Of a stretch of 64,000 nucleotides of DNA, positions 16,317 to 25,856 are shown piece by piece. Origin of the DNA: Actinomycetota bacterium (lineage in GTDB: Bacteria; Actinomycetota; Acidimicrobiia; Acidimicrobiales; Ilumatobacteraceae); the NCBI GenBank assembly GCA_009702045.1, contig WLIV01000013.1:24552-88551 (forward strand). The letters are read 5' to 3'. A program made the translations under genes and the position numbers. Under the pieces are notes generated by a model that was not told the origin of the DNA, did no database searches, and saw nothing but the letters and a program-made list of their open reading frames with translations. The first letter of the stretch is position 1. Each line of letters begins with the position of its first letter.

Positions 16317-19199
16317 TCAGGCCTTCTGTAGGAGGTCGATCGCCTGCTGCACCAGTGCACGAGCCTGGCGCACCTTGGTCTGGTAGGCACCCAGATCGCC
16401 GGTGGACTTCAACGTCGTCTCTGCTTCGGCGAACAGCTTGTCGGCCTGTGCCAGCAGTTCCGCGGCCGTCGTGCCGGTGACCGGCGGTGTGCTCGGGTCG
16501 GTGCTCGGGTCGGTGGTGGGTGTGCCACTGCCGACGTCGCCGATCTGGCCCTTGAAGCCGGGGAACAACTGCACCAGCGCACTGGCGAAGCTGTCGCCCA
16601 TGGCCACCTTGCCGTTGTAGTTGACCACCATCTTGTTGACCAGTGGCTGACCCGACGACTTCGACTCGACGTACAGCGGCCGGAACCACAGTGCTCCACT
16701 GCCGACACGCAACATCTGCAGATCGCCCCACTCGACCGTGGAACCCTGCTGGTTGTTGGCCGTGATGTACGCCGACACCTCGGGATAGGACACCATCGCC
16801 GACCCGATGATGTACGGACCATCATCGGTGGCACCATCTGGCAACACGTGGGCCACGAGTTGGCCGTAGCTGGCGGGATCGCTGCTCGCCGTCATGTATG
16901 CGACCAGGTTCTTGTATTGGTCGCTGGTGCTGAACGGCTGGAACGGCCGGAACAGTTGGAACGTGGCCTTCGCGTCACCCGCCGAATGGAACATCGTGTA
17001 GTACGGCTCGAAGCGCCTGACGCTGCTGTCCGAGGCGAACTGCGTACTGCCCGCATCCACCGGTGTCGTGTCGGTGGTGACCTGACCGGTGACGTCGACG
17101 CCGCTGCTGTTCTGCTCAGGTGCCGCCAGGGCAACCGACCAGGCACCCTTGCGGTCGAAGAAGTCGGCCGAATCGAGGCGGTACTTGGAGTACGCCGCAG
17201 TCTGGATGCGGAACAACTCCTCGGGGTAGCGCAAGTGCGCCTTCAACTCGGACGGCATCTTGTCGAACGACGTGAACAGGTCGGGGAAGGCCGACTGCCA
17301 CACCTGCAGGATCGGGTCGGTGGGGTCGATCGCGTAGAGCGTGACCGAGCCGTCGTAGGCATCAACCACGGCCTTCACGCTGTTGCGCACGTAGTTCAAC
17401 GCGTGGTCGAGGCCGCTGTTGGCACCCAACTGGCCGAGGTCGGCGTTCTCGCCGTACGGGTAGCGGTTGCTCGTCGTGTAGCCATCAATGACCCACAACA
17501 CCCGCCCGCCGACGGCCACCGGGTACGGGTCGCCGTCGAGCGAGAGGAACGGGGCGATCTTGGCGACGCGCTCGCTGACGTTGCGCACCGCGACGAACCG
17601 CGACTGATCGGTGATCGCGCTACTGCCGACGAGGTTGTAGTCGAACTCGTTCAGCGCGAAGACAAGGCGACGGAACGTGCTGTTCATCGGCACGCCACCG
17701 GAACCCGAATAGGCGGCGACCTTCTGACCCTCACACGCGGTCTCACTGACGGACGAGTTCAGAATCGCGTAACCGGTCATTGACGTGCCGTAGTACAGCT
17801 CCGGGCGATCAACCTTGGCGATGGAGTCGTCGTACGCAGGCTTGCGACCGCTGTCGATCTGTCCAGCGGGTGACACCACCAGGCCGCAGCCGTGCGTGTT
17901 GATCAGGTGCGTACCCTGCCACGACTTGTTGCCGACCTGACTGAGATCTAGTTCGCGCGCTCCGACGATGACCTGGCGCTCCTCGCCGTTGATGGTGTAG
18001 CGATCGGGGTCGACGTCGGTGACCTTCGTGCCAGGCCGAGGTTCGTCGGTCTGGAAGCGGGTGCGCATCTGCTCGGTGGGCTTGATCAGCCGAATGTCCT
18101 GCAACGCCGGCACGTTCGAGTCGAGGGTGCTTCGCGTCAAGTCGGTGAACGAGACATCCTGTTTCTCCACGTTGTCGATACCCAGCGCGTGGCGCGTGGC
18201 GTCGATGTTGTACGCGATGTACTTGGCTTCCTTGTCCTTCTGGTTCGGGTTCACGACCAGTGACTGGATGGCGCTGGGGTAGATCACACCGCCGACGAGG
18301 GCGACCACGGCCCACAGACCCGAGGCCACCACCGCCGGCCGCCAACGGTCGGTCTTCAGCGTGCTGAGGAACAACGCTGCAGTGAGAAAAGCGATGAGCG
18401 TGAGCAACAAGATCGCAGGAAGCTGCGCGTTGTCGATCGCGTAGGTGATGCCACGCACCGCGCCACGGCTGGCGGTGGTCTGCTCGTAGCGCGTGACCCA
18501 GTAGTCGCCGGCCTTGAGGATCGCCAGCAGTGCGAGCAACACCGCCACATGGGCCTTCGTGGCGCGGCGCACCTTCGGGCGGTTGGCGGCGAACACGATG
18601 CCGCCCGACAGCACATGGGTGAAGATGACCAGCACGGTGAGCAGCGCTGTGGCGATGAACAGCCAGTCGAGCACGAACGTCACGAACGGCAGCTTGAACA
18701 TGTAGAAGCCGACGTCGTTGCCGAAGTGCGGGTCGTTGATGCCGAACGACTTGCTGTTACGGAACATCAGCCAGTCCTGCCACCGGTCGGTGGTGGGCAG
18801 TGCAACGAGCAGCCCCAGCACGACGGCGACGGCGAAGCGGAACAGACGCAACCGGTGACCGAAGAATTCGTGGAAGCGCTCGACCACGGGGTGCACGTTG
18901 GCCGAGAACGTGGCGGGAGCGAGACGGTCGGCGATGATCAGGTTGAGCACACCGAGCACGATGAACACGCCGGCGAAGATGCCGAAGAGCGTGGCCTTCG
19001 CGCCGAGGACCCCCCAGAACACATCAGTGCGGCCGACCGACTGGTGCCACAGGTAATCGACGTAGAAACCGGCAAGGGACCGCAACGAGAACAAGCCGAC
19101 GATGATCACCGCCGCGGCAATGATCAGCATGATCCGTCCACGGTCGCCGATACGGCGACGGGGAGATGGCTGGCGGGGGAGGTCTGCAGGATTCCGCAC
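16317..19199 (-). CDS. UPF0182 family membrane protein
   Basis: This is a 960-residue protein of the large UPF0182 family (PF03699), found throughout actinobacteria. The first 300 residues hold about seven membrane helices with the family stretch GFYVDYLWHQSVGRTDVFWG and RNSKSFGINDPHFGNDVGFYMF. A long extracytoplasmic part follows (YGTSMTGYAILN, YPYGENADLGQLGANSG, LRYPEELFRIQTAAYSKYR). The C-terminus is a Thr/Pro linker and a short coiled coil. Function is unknown. GTG 19199 is chosen because it gives the short basic leader before the first helix seen in homologues and sits 10 bases after the upstream stop; ATG 19130 is the alternative. Confidence 0.9.
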   Translation of the reverse strand: MRNPADLPRQPSPRRRIGDRGRIMLIIAAAVIIVGLFSLRSLAGFYVDYLWHQSVGRTDVFWGVLGAKATLFGIFAGVFIVLGVLNLIIADRLAPATFSANVHPVVERFHEFFGHRLRLFRFAVAVVLGLLVALPTTDRWQDWLMFRNSKSFGINDPHFGNDVGFYMFKLPFVTFVLDWLFIATALLTVLVIFTHVLSGGIVFAANRPKVRRATKAHVAVLLALLAILKAGDYWVTRYEQTTASRGAVRGITYAIDNAQLPAILLLTLIAFLTAALFLSTLKTDRWRPAVVASGLWAVVALVGGVIYPSAIQSLVVNPNQKDKEAKYIAYNIDATRHALGIDNVEKQDVSFTDLTRSTLDSNVPALQDIRLIKPTEQMRTRFQTDEPRPGTKVTDVDPDRYTINGEERQVIVGARELDLSQVGNKSWQGTHLINTHGCGLVVSPAGQIDSGRKPAYDDSIAKVDRPELYYGTSMTGYAILNSSVSETACEGQKVAAYSGSGGVPMNSTFRRLVFALNEFDYNLVGSSAITDQSRFVAVRNVSERVAKIAPFLSLDGDPYPVAVGGRVLWVIDGYTTSNRYPYGENADLGQLGANSGLDHALNYVRNSVKAVVDAYDGSVTLYAIDPTDPILQVWQSAFPDLFTSFDKMPSELKAHLRYPEELFRIQTAAYSKYRLDSADFFDRKGAWSVALAAPEQNSSGVDVTGQVTTDTTPVDAGSTQFASDSSVRRFEPYYTMFHSAGDAKATFQLFRPFQPFSTSDQYKNLVAYMTASSDPASYGQLVAHVLPDGATDDGPYIIGSAMVSYPEVSAYITANNQQGSTVEWGDLQMLRVGSGALWFRPLYVESKSSGQPLVNKMVVNYNGKVAMGDSFASALVQLFPGFKGQIGDVGSGTPTTDPSTDPSTPPVTGTTAAELLAQADKLFAEAETTLKSTGDLGAYQTKVRQARALVQQAIDLLQKA

Positions 19200-19209
19200 G
19201 CGGCGAAGG

Positions 19210-21117
19210 TTACAGCGGCGCTCGCTGCAGCATGCAGCGGCAGCCCTCGTGTGCGGGAGCGCACAGGTGGTCTGTGGGGAACGGGTCGCCCGCACCGACG
19301 ACTCCACCGAGGGTGTTGTCCTCCGCATCTGGGCATGCCGGACCCTTGGGATCGATTGTCCAGCAGACCGGTGTTCCAGGTGTCAGCGCCGCGAGTGCAC
19401 CGCGGCCGAACGCCATCCGCACCACATCATCGAGGTGCTCGTCGATGCGCTGGGTCTTCCACTCGCGATAGATGGCCCGCACCGACTCGGCCAGCACTGC
19501 GTTCTCGCCGCTGGCCGCATTCACGGCCCGTTCCAGCCGCTCGCGCAGCGGAACGATGATCGAGGAGCCAAGTGAGTCGACTGCTGGGGCGAGCGCATGG
19601 CGACGGTCGATATCGCGCTGGTGCTTGACCAGCGAGCCCTCATCGACGCTGGCTGCGCCGGCGAGTGCCGCATGGTGGAGTTCGTCATCGATTGCCGCCG
19701 CGTAGCGCACGATGTGCTCGGCAACGACCGGTATCAGCGCGTCGATCGACACGACGGCGTCCTTGCGGCGCAGCACGTGCAGCAGATCGTTCTGCTCATC
19801 GGCCAGCACTCGCTTGAGCTTGCGGGCACTCAGCACGATGAGCGGTGTGAGCTCGGTGTCGCGGCGAGCGAACGGCGTGTCGTCGAGCGCGAGGTCGTCG
19901 TCGGGTGCCGTGGGCGACGGCTGGAACACCGACGGGCGTTCGAGCAGCGCCGTGGGAGCCTCGGCCTCGGGCGCCTCGGGCACCAGGGTGAGCACCGGAG
20001 CGGTGTCGTGCGACGGGTGGTCGGACATTGCTCGCTCCGCGACCGCGTCGGTTCGCGACGCACGCAGGCGGGCGAACAGGTCGTCGACGGTCGAGCGCGG
20101 CGCCTCGGCCACGGGCTCGGGCTCGGGCTCGGGGGCCAGCACCGACTCGTCGGCGGGGGGTGCCGACGGCGGTGCAGGTAAGTGGACCTCGCCGGCGAAC
20201 AGCGACACGACGGGAGCAAGACGCCCGGTGCCACGATCGTCGGCGGAGTGGTCATCTTCGTTGATCTCGGTCTCGCGCAGTTGCACGACCGTGCGCTCAG
20301 GCTCGGCCTCCTCGACGATCTCCTCGACGATCTCCTCGACGGGGATCTCTTCGATCTTGACGACGACCTCTTCGACGATCGGCTCCGGCTCAACGACCGG
20401 CGCTGGGGGGCGACGCTCGGCGGGAATCATCAGCGGCACCGGCCCAGTGGTGGGCGCCAAGTTGACGAACTCGCTGGGCTCGTTGAGCGGGGCGAGCTCT
20501 GCCATCACGTCGACCGCGGCGACGCGCGCCCGTTCGAACGCGTTCAACAAGCGGTCGCGACCGTGAACCAGTTGTTCGATCTGCTGGCGGGCCAGTTCCC
20601 GGCGGCGGGCAAGCTCGCCCAAGACACGCTCTCGATAGGCGCGCGCCTCGTTGACCATCTCGCGGCCCTGCTGCTTGGCCATCTGCAGCTCGGACTCGGC
20701 ATCGGAAGCAGCATCCTGGCGACGACGCGCGGCCTCGATCTCGGCCTCCTCGCGCAATCGCTGGGCCTCATCGGTGGCTTCGCGCAACAGGCGCGCGGCA
20801 CCCTCTTCGGCGCGGCCCTTGATCTGCGCTGCGGCTTCGCGCGACGTAGTGAGAATGCGGGCAGCTTCCTCGCCGAGCATGCGGGTGACGACTTCTTCGT
20901 CGAGTGCGATGTTCGGGTTCGGCGTCTGGCGTTGGGCGACACGCAGCTCGCGGTCGAGAAACTTCTCGCGCTCCTGCAAGCGGGCCAGCTCAGCAGCCAC
21001 CATGCGGAGGAACTCGCGAACCTCCTCCGGTTCGAAGCCGCGGCGAGCCATCGTGAAGTTCGCCGTCGACACCGCCATAGGCGATGAAGGGTCGGGACGT
21101 GAGAACGAAATGGCCAT
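19210..21117 (-). CDS. DivIVA-domain coiled-coil protein with Cys-rich C-terminal tail
   Basis: This is a 635-residue protein. Residues 14-70 match DivIVA (ANFTMARRGFEPEEVREFLRMVAAELARLQEREKFLDREL). A long coiled coil with many Glu/Arg/Ala follows to about residue 200, then an acidic Val/Glu/Pro-rich middle. The C-terminal 170 residues form a second helical domain ending CPDAEDNTLGGVVGAG and FPTDHLCAPAHEGCRCML. That Cys/His pattern resembles the tail of phage minor head (gp7-like) proteins, an unexpected combination. DivIVA proteins mark curved membranes and organise polar growth. It lies 10 bases upstream of UPF0182 on the same strand. Confidence 0.85.
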   Translation of the reverse strand: MAISFSRPDPSSPMAVSTANFTMARRGFEPEEVREFLRMVAAELARLQEREKFLDRELRVAQRQTPNPNIALDEEVVTRMLGEEAARILTTSREAAAQIKGRAEEGAARLLREATDEAQRLREEAEIEAARRRQDAASDAESELQMAKQQGREMVNEARAYRERVLGELARRRELARQQIEQLVHGRDRLLNAFERARVAAVDVMAELAPLNEPSEFVNLAPTTGPVPLMIPAERRPPAPVVEPEPIVEEVVVKIEEIPVEEIVEEIVEEAEPERTVVQLRETEINEDDHSADDRGTGRLAPVVSLFAGEVHLPAPPSAPPADESVLAPEPEPEPVAEAPRSTVDDLFARLRASRTDAVAERAMSDHPSHDTAPVLTLVPEAPEAEAPTALLERPSVFQPSPTAPDDDLALDDTPFARRDTELTPLIVLSARKLKRVLADEQNDLLHVLRRKDAVVSIDALIPVVAEHIVRYAAAIDDELHHAALAGAASVDEGSLVKHQRDIDRRHALAPAVDSLGSSIIVPLRERLERAVNAASGENAVLAESVRAIYREWKTQRIDEHLDDVVRMAFGRGALAALTPGTPVCWTIDPKGPACPDAEDNTLGGVVGAGDPFPTDHLCAPAHEGCRCMLQRAPL

Positions 21118-21185
21118 CGGCGTAAATCGTAGGTCTCACACGCTCCCAAAGGGTGGCAATGGCACTTCTGCCACCTGCACCGAGA

Positions 21186-22493
21186 TCAGGTGGCCGGGAG
21201 GGTGGCGAGCTTCACCGGGTCGCCACCGATTCGCACCAGTGCGTCGAGTGCCTCCTGCAGCGTCGCGACCGGGATGATCTGCACATCGTTGCCCACGACC
21301 TTTCGTGCTGCGGCGACAGTGTCGGGCCAGCCCTGCTGATCCTGCGCGGCGGGCACCAGGAAGTACTTGACGCCAACCTGCTGTACGGCCGACGCCTTCG
21401 AGTTCAGCCCACCGATCGCACCAACGTTGCCGTTGAGGTCGATCGTGCCGGTGACGGCGACCTTCTTGCCGCCCATCAGATCGCCTTCGGTCAGTTGGTC
21501 GATGAGGGTGAGGGTGAACGCCAGACCGGCCGACGGCCCACCAATGAGGTCGGTGTTGATCTGGACGTTGATGCCGTCGGGCAACTCAACGGTGGTGGTA
21601 TCGATCGGCCGGAAGCCGATGATCGTGCGCTGCGTCTGCTCGTTCGGGGCGGCGATCGTCTCGATCGTTCCCTTCATCGGCGTGCCGTTGCGGGTGAACT
21701 CGATCTCCACCGAGGTACCGGGACTGATGCCCTTGAGGATCGGTGGCAAATCGTCGACGGTCTTCAACGGCGTGCCGTCCACCGCCGTGAGATGGTCGCC
21801 CGGGTTGAGCAACTTGTCGGCGGGGCTGAACTGTTCGCATTCGGTGCCGGCCTCGTTGGCCTTCAGGCACAGCAGGAAGTCGACAACGACATCGCCCGGT
21901 TTCAGCTCCACGGGGTAACCAGCGGCCTTCAACGCGACGTACACCGCATTGTCCTTCGCCGAACGCATCTGCTGTTGACCCGACTGGGTGAGTTGCTGCG
22001 CTGTCTGGTCGCCGTATTTGTCGTGATGGCTGAGGAACCTCGCCGCCGCGTCGTCGCGGGTGACGAGCCAGTCGAGCAGGCTGATCTTCGGCTCGGTGAT
22101 GGTGACGAAGTAGATGCGGCCCTTGGTGTCGTAGGTGGTGGCGCCGTTGATCGACAGCCGCGGCTCCACCTGTTCTGCATCGGCCGGCACCAACGCGTAC
22201 TCGATCGCCTCGTCGACCCTCGCCGTGCACACGGGCGGGTTCACCGACGTGTCGTACGCGGTGCATCTGCTCTTGTGCACCGCTGCGCTGCTGGGCACGA
22301 AGCTCAGGACCAACGGTGCGACCGCCACCAACACACCGATCGCTGCCAGTGGCGCAGCCCACCAACCGTGAATCCCGCTGGGGCGGTGGACGCCCACCCC
22401 GAGCACTGCCGTATGCCCACGGCGAACGAACTCGGTGTCGACGAGTTCCACAGGGTCGGGTTCGGCGGGCGTGTCCGGCGGCTCGAAGGTCAC
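21186..22493 (-). CDS. PDZ and Lon-type (S16) membrane protease, YlbL-like
   Basis: This is a 435-residue protease with one N-terminal membrane helix (WWAAPLAAIGVLVAVAPLVLSF, about residues 44-65), a PDZ domain around residues 225-285 (LNPGDHLTAVDGTPLKTVDDLP) and a C-terminal Lon peptidase domain. The catalytic Ser is in IGGPSAGLAFTL and the Lys in GAIGGLNSKASAVQQVG, giving the Ser-Lys dyad. The active site would face outside. Members take part in quality control of envelope proteins. The GTG start is the first that keeps the whole acidic cytoplasmic leader. Confidence 0.9.
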   Translation of the reverse strand: MTFEPPDTPAEPDPVELVDTEFVRRGHTAVLGVGVHRPSGIHGWWAAPLAAIGVLVAVAPLVLSFVPSSAAVHKSRCTAYDTSVNPPVCTARVDEAIEYALVPADAEQVEPRLSINGATTYDTKGRIYFVTITEPKISLLDWLVTRDDAAARFLSHHDKYGDQTAQQLTQSGQQQMRSAKDNAVYVALKAAGYPVELKPGDVVVDFLLCLKANEAGTECEQFSPADKLLNPGDHLTAVDGTPLKTVDDLPPILKGISPGTSVEIEFTRNGTPMKGTIETIAAPNEQTQRTIIGFRPIDTTTVELPDGINVQINTDLIGGPSAGLAFTLTLIDQLTEGDLMGGKKVAVTGTIDLNGNVGAIGGLNSKASAVQQVGVKYFLVPAAQDQQGWPDTVAAARKVVGNDVQIIPVATLQEALDALVRIGGDPVKLATLPAT

Positions 22494-22563
22494 CCGAGCA
22501 GCCTGCCAGATGGGCCACCGGAAGCGGGCGCGCGGTGACGGCCGCGGCCGCGGCGCACGATCC

Positions 22564-24772
22564 TCATTTCAACGGGCCCGGCCGACCGAGCAGGTACCCC
22601 TGGCCGAACGGCACCCCGAGACCGCGCACCGTTTCAGCCTCGGCTGCAGTCTCGATCCCCTCGGCGATGAGGATCGCGCCGGTGCGGGCCGCAAAGTGGC
22701 ACAGACCCACGATGAGCGCCTGACGCGCCGGATCGGCCTCGATGCCGCGCACCAACGCCACGTCGAGCTTCACGAAGTCGGGCTTCAGTTCGAGGATGTG
22801 GCGGAGGCTGGCGAAGCCGGCTCCAGCGTCGTCGACCGACACCTTCATCGGCCCCAACTGGCTCAGCGCTCGGCGCAGCACCGGGTAGTTCTCGATCCGT
22901 GCGTGCTCGGTGATCTCTACGACCAGCATGCGACCGCTGGTTTCGACGAAACTCCTCGCTGCGCCAGAGCGAACCGCACATCTGGCGGTGTGTCATCGTC
23001 GAAGCGGGTGAGCGCCTCATACCCGCACACCCGGCGGGTCGTCAGGTCGACCACCGGTTGGAACACCGACTGGTATTCCTGCTCGTCGATGATGCGGCGG
23101 ATGTCAGCACGCAACTCCTGAGCACGCCCGTTCTCGTCGAGTTGTGGGCCGAGCAATGTGCCGGCGAACGAACCCAACTCCTCGAGCAGCGTTCGTCGTT
23201 CCGGCATCCTCGCCGGGCCATCGACGTCACGCGTCCCCACGACGATCGCACCGACTGCAGGTCGTTGGACAGGCCGTCTCCGGCGAGCCCGGCGATCTGG
23301 AAACCCGTCTCCTTGTCGAGCAGCACCACCGCCGTGGCATCGAACCCGGAGAGATCGTTGACCGCTTGGCACAGGGTGATCGACGTGCCGTGCAGAGTGG
23401 CGGCCGGACGTACCCGCGACATCACGCCGAACATCACGTCACGATCGTTCTGCTGCCGATCGATGCTCGCCTCGAGCAACCGCTCGGCACTGAGATCGTG
23501 CTTCACGCTGACGAATGCGATCAGCATGCCGTCCTTGTCGTGGATCGGTGCGATGTTCGCTTTCTCCTCGTACAACTCGCCGTTCTTGCGTCGGTTCACA
23601 AACACACCGCGCCACGACTGACCATCAAGCAGACGCGCCCACATCGTCTCGTAGAACACCTGGTCGTGGATCCCGCTCTTGAACACGCGCGGATTGCCGC
23701 CGCGCAACTCGTCGAGCGTGTACCCACTGGTTCGCGATGTCGCCGGGTTGGCGTAGACGATGTTCGCGTCGGTGTCGTTGATGACCACCGAGTCGCCCGT
23801 CTGTTCGATGGCGGTGATGAGCAGCGACTGCTCCCTCAACGCGTCGAGTAGTTGGACCTCATTGCGCAGCCGCTGCAGACCGTAACCCAGCTGGCTAGCA
23901 AGACCGGCCAGCAGTGCCACAGCGCGCTGGTCGAATGCCCGAACCTCAGCGGAGTACACCGTCAACACACCATCGATCTCGCCGTCGATGACCACGGGCA
24001 GCGCGATCGAGGAACGGAAACCATGTCGGATCGCCTCCGCGATCCACGGCTGGAACGACGCATCCTGCGCGAAGTCGTGCACAATCACCACGGTGCCGTC
24101 GCGCAGTGCAGTGCCGGAGGGGCCCAGGCCCAAAGGATTCGCTCTGTCCCACGACAAGCCGATGCGATCGAGGTAACCGGCGTGCTCGGTGCTCATCGCG
24201 ACGCGTTCCACCGACTTGGCTTCGTCGTCGACCCGACGGCCATACCAGGCGAACAAGTAGCCGGCCTTGTCGACCGAGGCCTGACACATGTCCGTGAGCA
24301 ACTCGAGTTCATCGTGCGAACGCAGGAGAACATCGGTGCCTGCGGCAAGCGCGTCCCGCGCTCGCTGGTTGGCGACCTCGGTGCGGCAATCGCGCATGAC
24401 GACGACCGATGCGGCGACGGTTCCATCGGGAGCCACCCTCAGTGGGTGCGAACGCGCTGACATCCAACGGAGCTCGCTACGGCTGGTTCGGATTCGTACG
24501 TGGACGTCGCTCACTGGTTCCCCGGCGAACACCTTCGAGCGTTGTTGTTCCACGGTGACCACATCATCGGCGTGGACAATGTCCAGCGCGCTGGTCCCGA
24601 TGATCTCTCCAGGGAGCCACCCCAGCACCGACTCAATCGAGGGCGACACCCATAGCACCGAGCCGTTCGATCCGGTCTCCAAGACCACGTCAGATGAGCT
24701 CTCGGCCAGCAACGCATACCGGTCTTGGTCGTCGGTGGCCGACGCCGATGTCCTTCTACGAACTCCGAACAT
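22564..24772 (-). pseudogene. Broken PAS-GAF-PAS-GAF-EAL signalling protein
   Basis: Three reading frames together spell a multidomain c-di-GMP phosphodiesterase. The first frame (24772 to about 23262) encodes PAS (SSDVVLETGSNGSVLWVSPS), GAF (TALRDGTVVIVHDFAQD), a second PAS (YANPATSRTSGYTLDELRGG) and the start of a second GAF. A frameshift near 23235-23262 moves into a frame with VVGTRDVDGPARMPERRTLLEELG and the EAL start (VFQPVVDLTTRRVCGYEALTRF). Near 22930-23000 the middle of EAL, about 50 residues, is missing and the frame shifts again to VVEITEHARIENY, SVDDAGAGFASL and IAEGIET. Two lesions make a real pseudogene more likely than a sequencing error. The ATG has GGGGGAG upstream. Confidence 0.85.
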
Positions 24773-24869
24773 CACTCCCCCGCCGGCGATTCCCGTCTCG
24801 CCGTGGCCCAGGATACGCCCCGGTCGGCGACCACCACCGTCACCGGGACCTCCGGTACCATTGCGCTGC

Positions 24870-25187
24870 GTGACGATCACCGATGCCACCACCTACGCCG
24901 GCTGGCTCGCCGGGCTCGCAATCGTGGCCCTGATCGCCACGGCATGGCGGCGCTCGGCTCCTGCGACGGTGCACCACGACGACCCGACTACGCCCGCCGA
25001 CGACGAACACTGGGCCCTGGCCGAACTGCACGCCCCACTCGACGCGCCAGTGCCGTGGACGAAGAAGGCGTGGTCGGCGGTCGCCGGCTTCGGCCTCGCC
25101 GTCTGGGTCGGGGCAGCACTCGCCACGGTGATCGGGTTCGGCACTGCGTTTCTTGTCATCACGCTCACGAACATGCTGAAGCAATGA
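24870..25187 (+). CDS. Small two-helix membrane protein
   Basis: This is a 105-residue protein with a hydrophobic segment at residues 9-25 (AGWLAGLAIVALIATAW), an acidic soluble middle (HHDDPTTPADDEHWALAEL) and a second segment at residues 70-98 (AVAGFGLAVWVGAALATVIGFGTAFLVITL). No family is recognised. The GTG start is the first in frame. The stop overlaps the ATG of the HEAT-repeat gene by four bases (ATGA), so the two are probably translationally coupled. Confidence 0.72.
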   Translation: MTITDATTYAGWLAGLAIVALIATAWRRSAPATVHHDDPTTPADDEHWALAELHAPLDAPVPWTKKAWSAVAGFGLAVWVGAALATVIGFGTAFLVITLTNMLKQ

Positions 25188-25798
25188 ACTCGCAACCGAA
25201 CTGGCGAGCACTGTCCCAGGCCGGTCACGTGGGTGACGAAGCAACCGCACGGGCCGCGCTCACCGACGCCGACCCGGTGGCCCGCGAACTGGCGCTGGGC
25301 GCGCTCGCCCGGTCGGGCACGTTGACCGACAGCGACCTTGCCGGTGCCCTCACTGATTCAGCGGTGTCGGTCCGACGCCGCGCTGTGCAGGTCGCCGCCG
25401 GCGTGCCCTCGATCGATCTGCTGCCCTCGCTACGCGACCCCGACCCCACCGTCGTGGAAGTTGCTGCGTGGGCCGCGGGCGAGCACGAAACGGTGTCCGA
25501 TGCGGTGCTGCTCGAGTTGTGCGGACTCGCGACCGGTTCCGACGACGCGCTGATCCGCGAGGCCGCAGTTGCCGCCCTCGGCGCGATCGGCGACGAACGC
25601 GGGCTGCCCGCCATTCTGGCCGGGTGCAGCGACAAGCCGGCCGTGCGTCGGCGTGCGGTGCTGGCGCTGGCACCGTTCGACGGCCCCGAGGTGGACACTG
25701 CCATGCGGGCCGCGCTCGTCGACCGCGACTGGCAAGTGCGCCAGGCAGCCGAGGACATCGCCGAGATCGTGCTCGACACCGAATCACCGCCTGGCTGA
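25184..25798 (+). CDS. HEAT-repeat (PBS lyase HEAT-like) protein
   Basis: This 204-residue protein is made of about six helical repeats of some 30 residues (ATARAALTDADPVARELALGALARSG; LIREAAVAALGAIGDERGLPAILAGC; AVRRRAVLALAPFDGPEVDTAMRAAL). These match HEAT-like repeats found in PBS lyases and many scaffold proteins. Such proteins bind other proteins or nucleic acids (AlkD-type DNA glycosylases share the fold), and no catalytic residue can be assigned. It is coupled to the small membrane protein upstream. Confidence 0.82.
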   Translation: MNSQPNWRALSQAGHVGDEATARAALTDADPVARELALGALARSGTLTDSDLAGALTDSAVSVRRRAVQVAAGVPSIDLLPSLRDPDPTVVEVAAWAAGEHETVSDAVLLELCGLATGSDDALIREAAVAALGAIGDERGLPAILAGCSDKPAVRRRAVLALAPFDGPEVDTAMRAALVDRDWQVRQAAEDIAEIVLDTESPPG

Positions 25799-25856
25799 TC
25801 CGGCCGGGCTCGCCCCGTTGGTTTCGATCGTCACGGGTGGCTGCGATACTCCTGCC

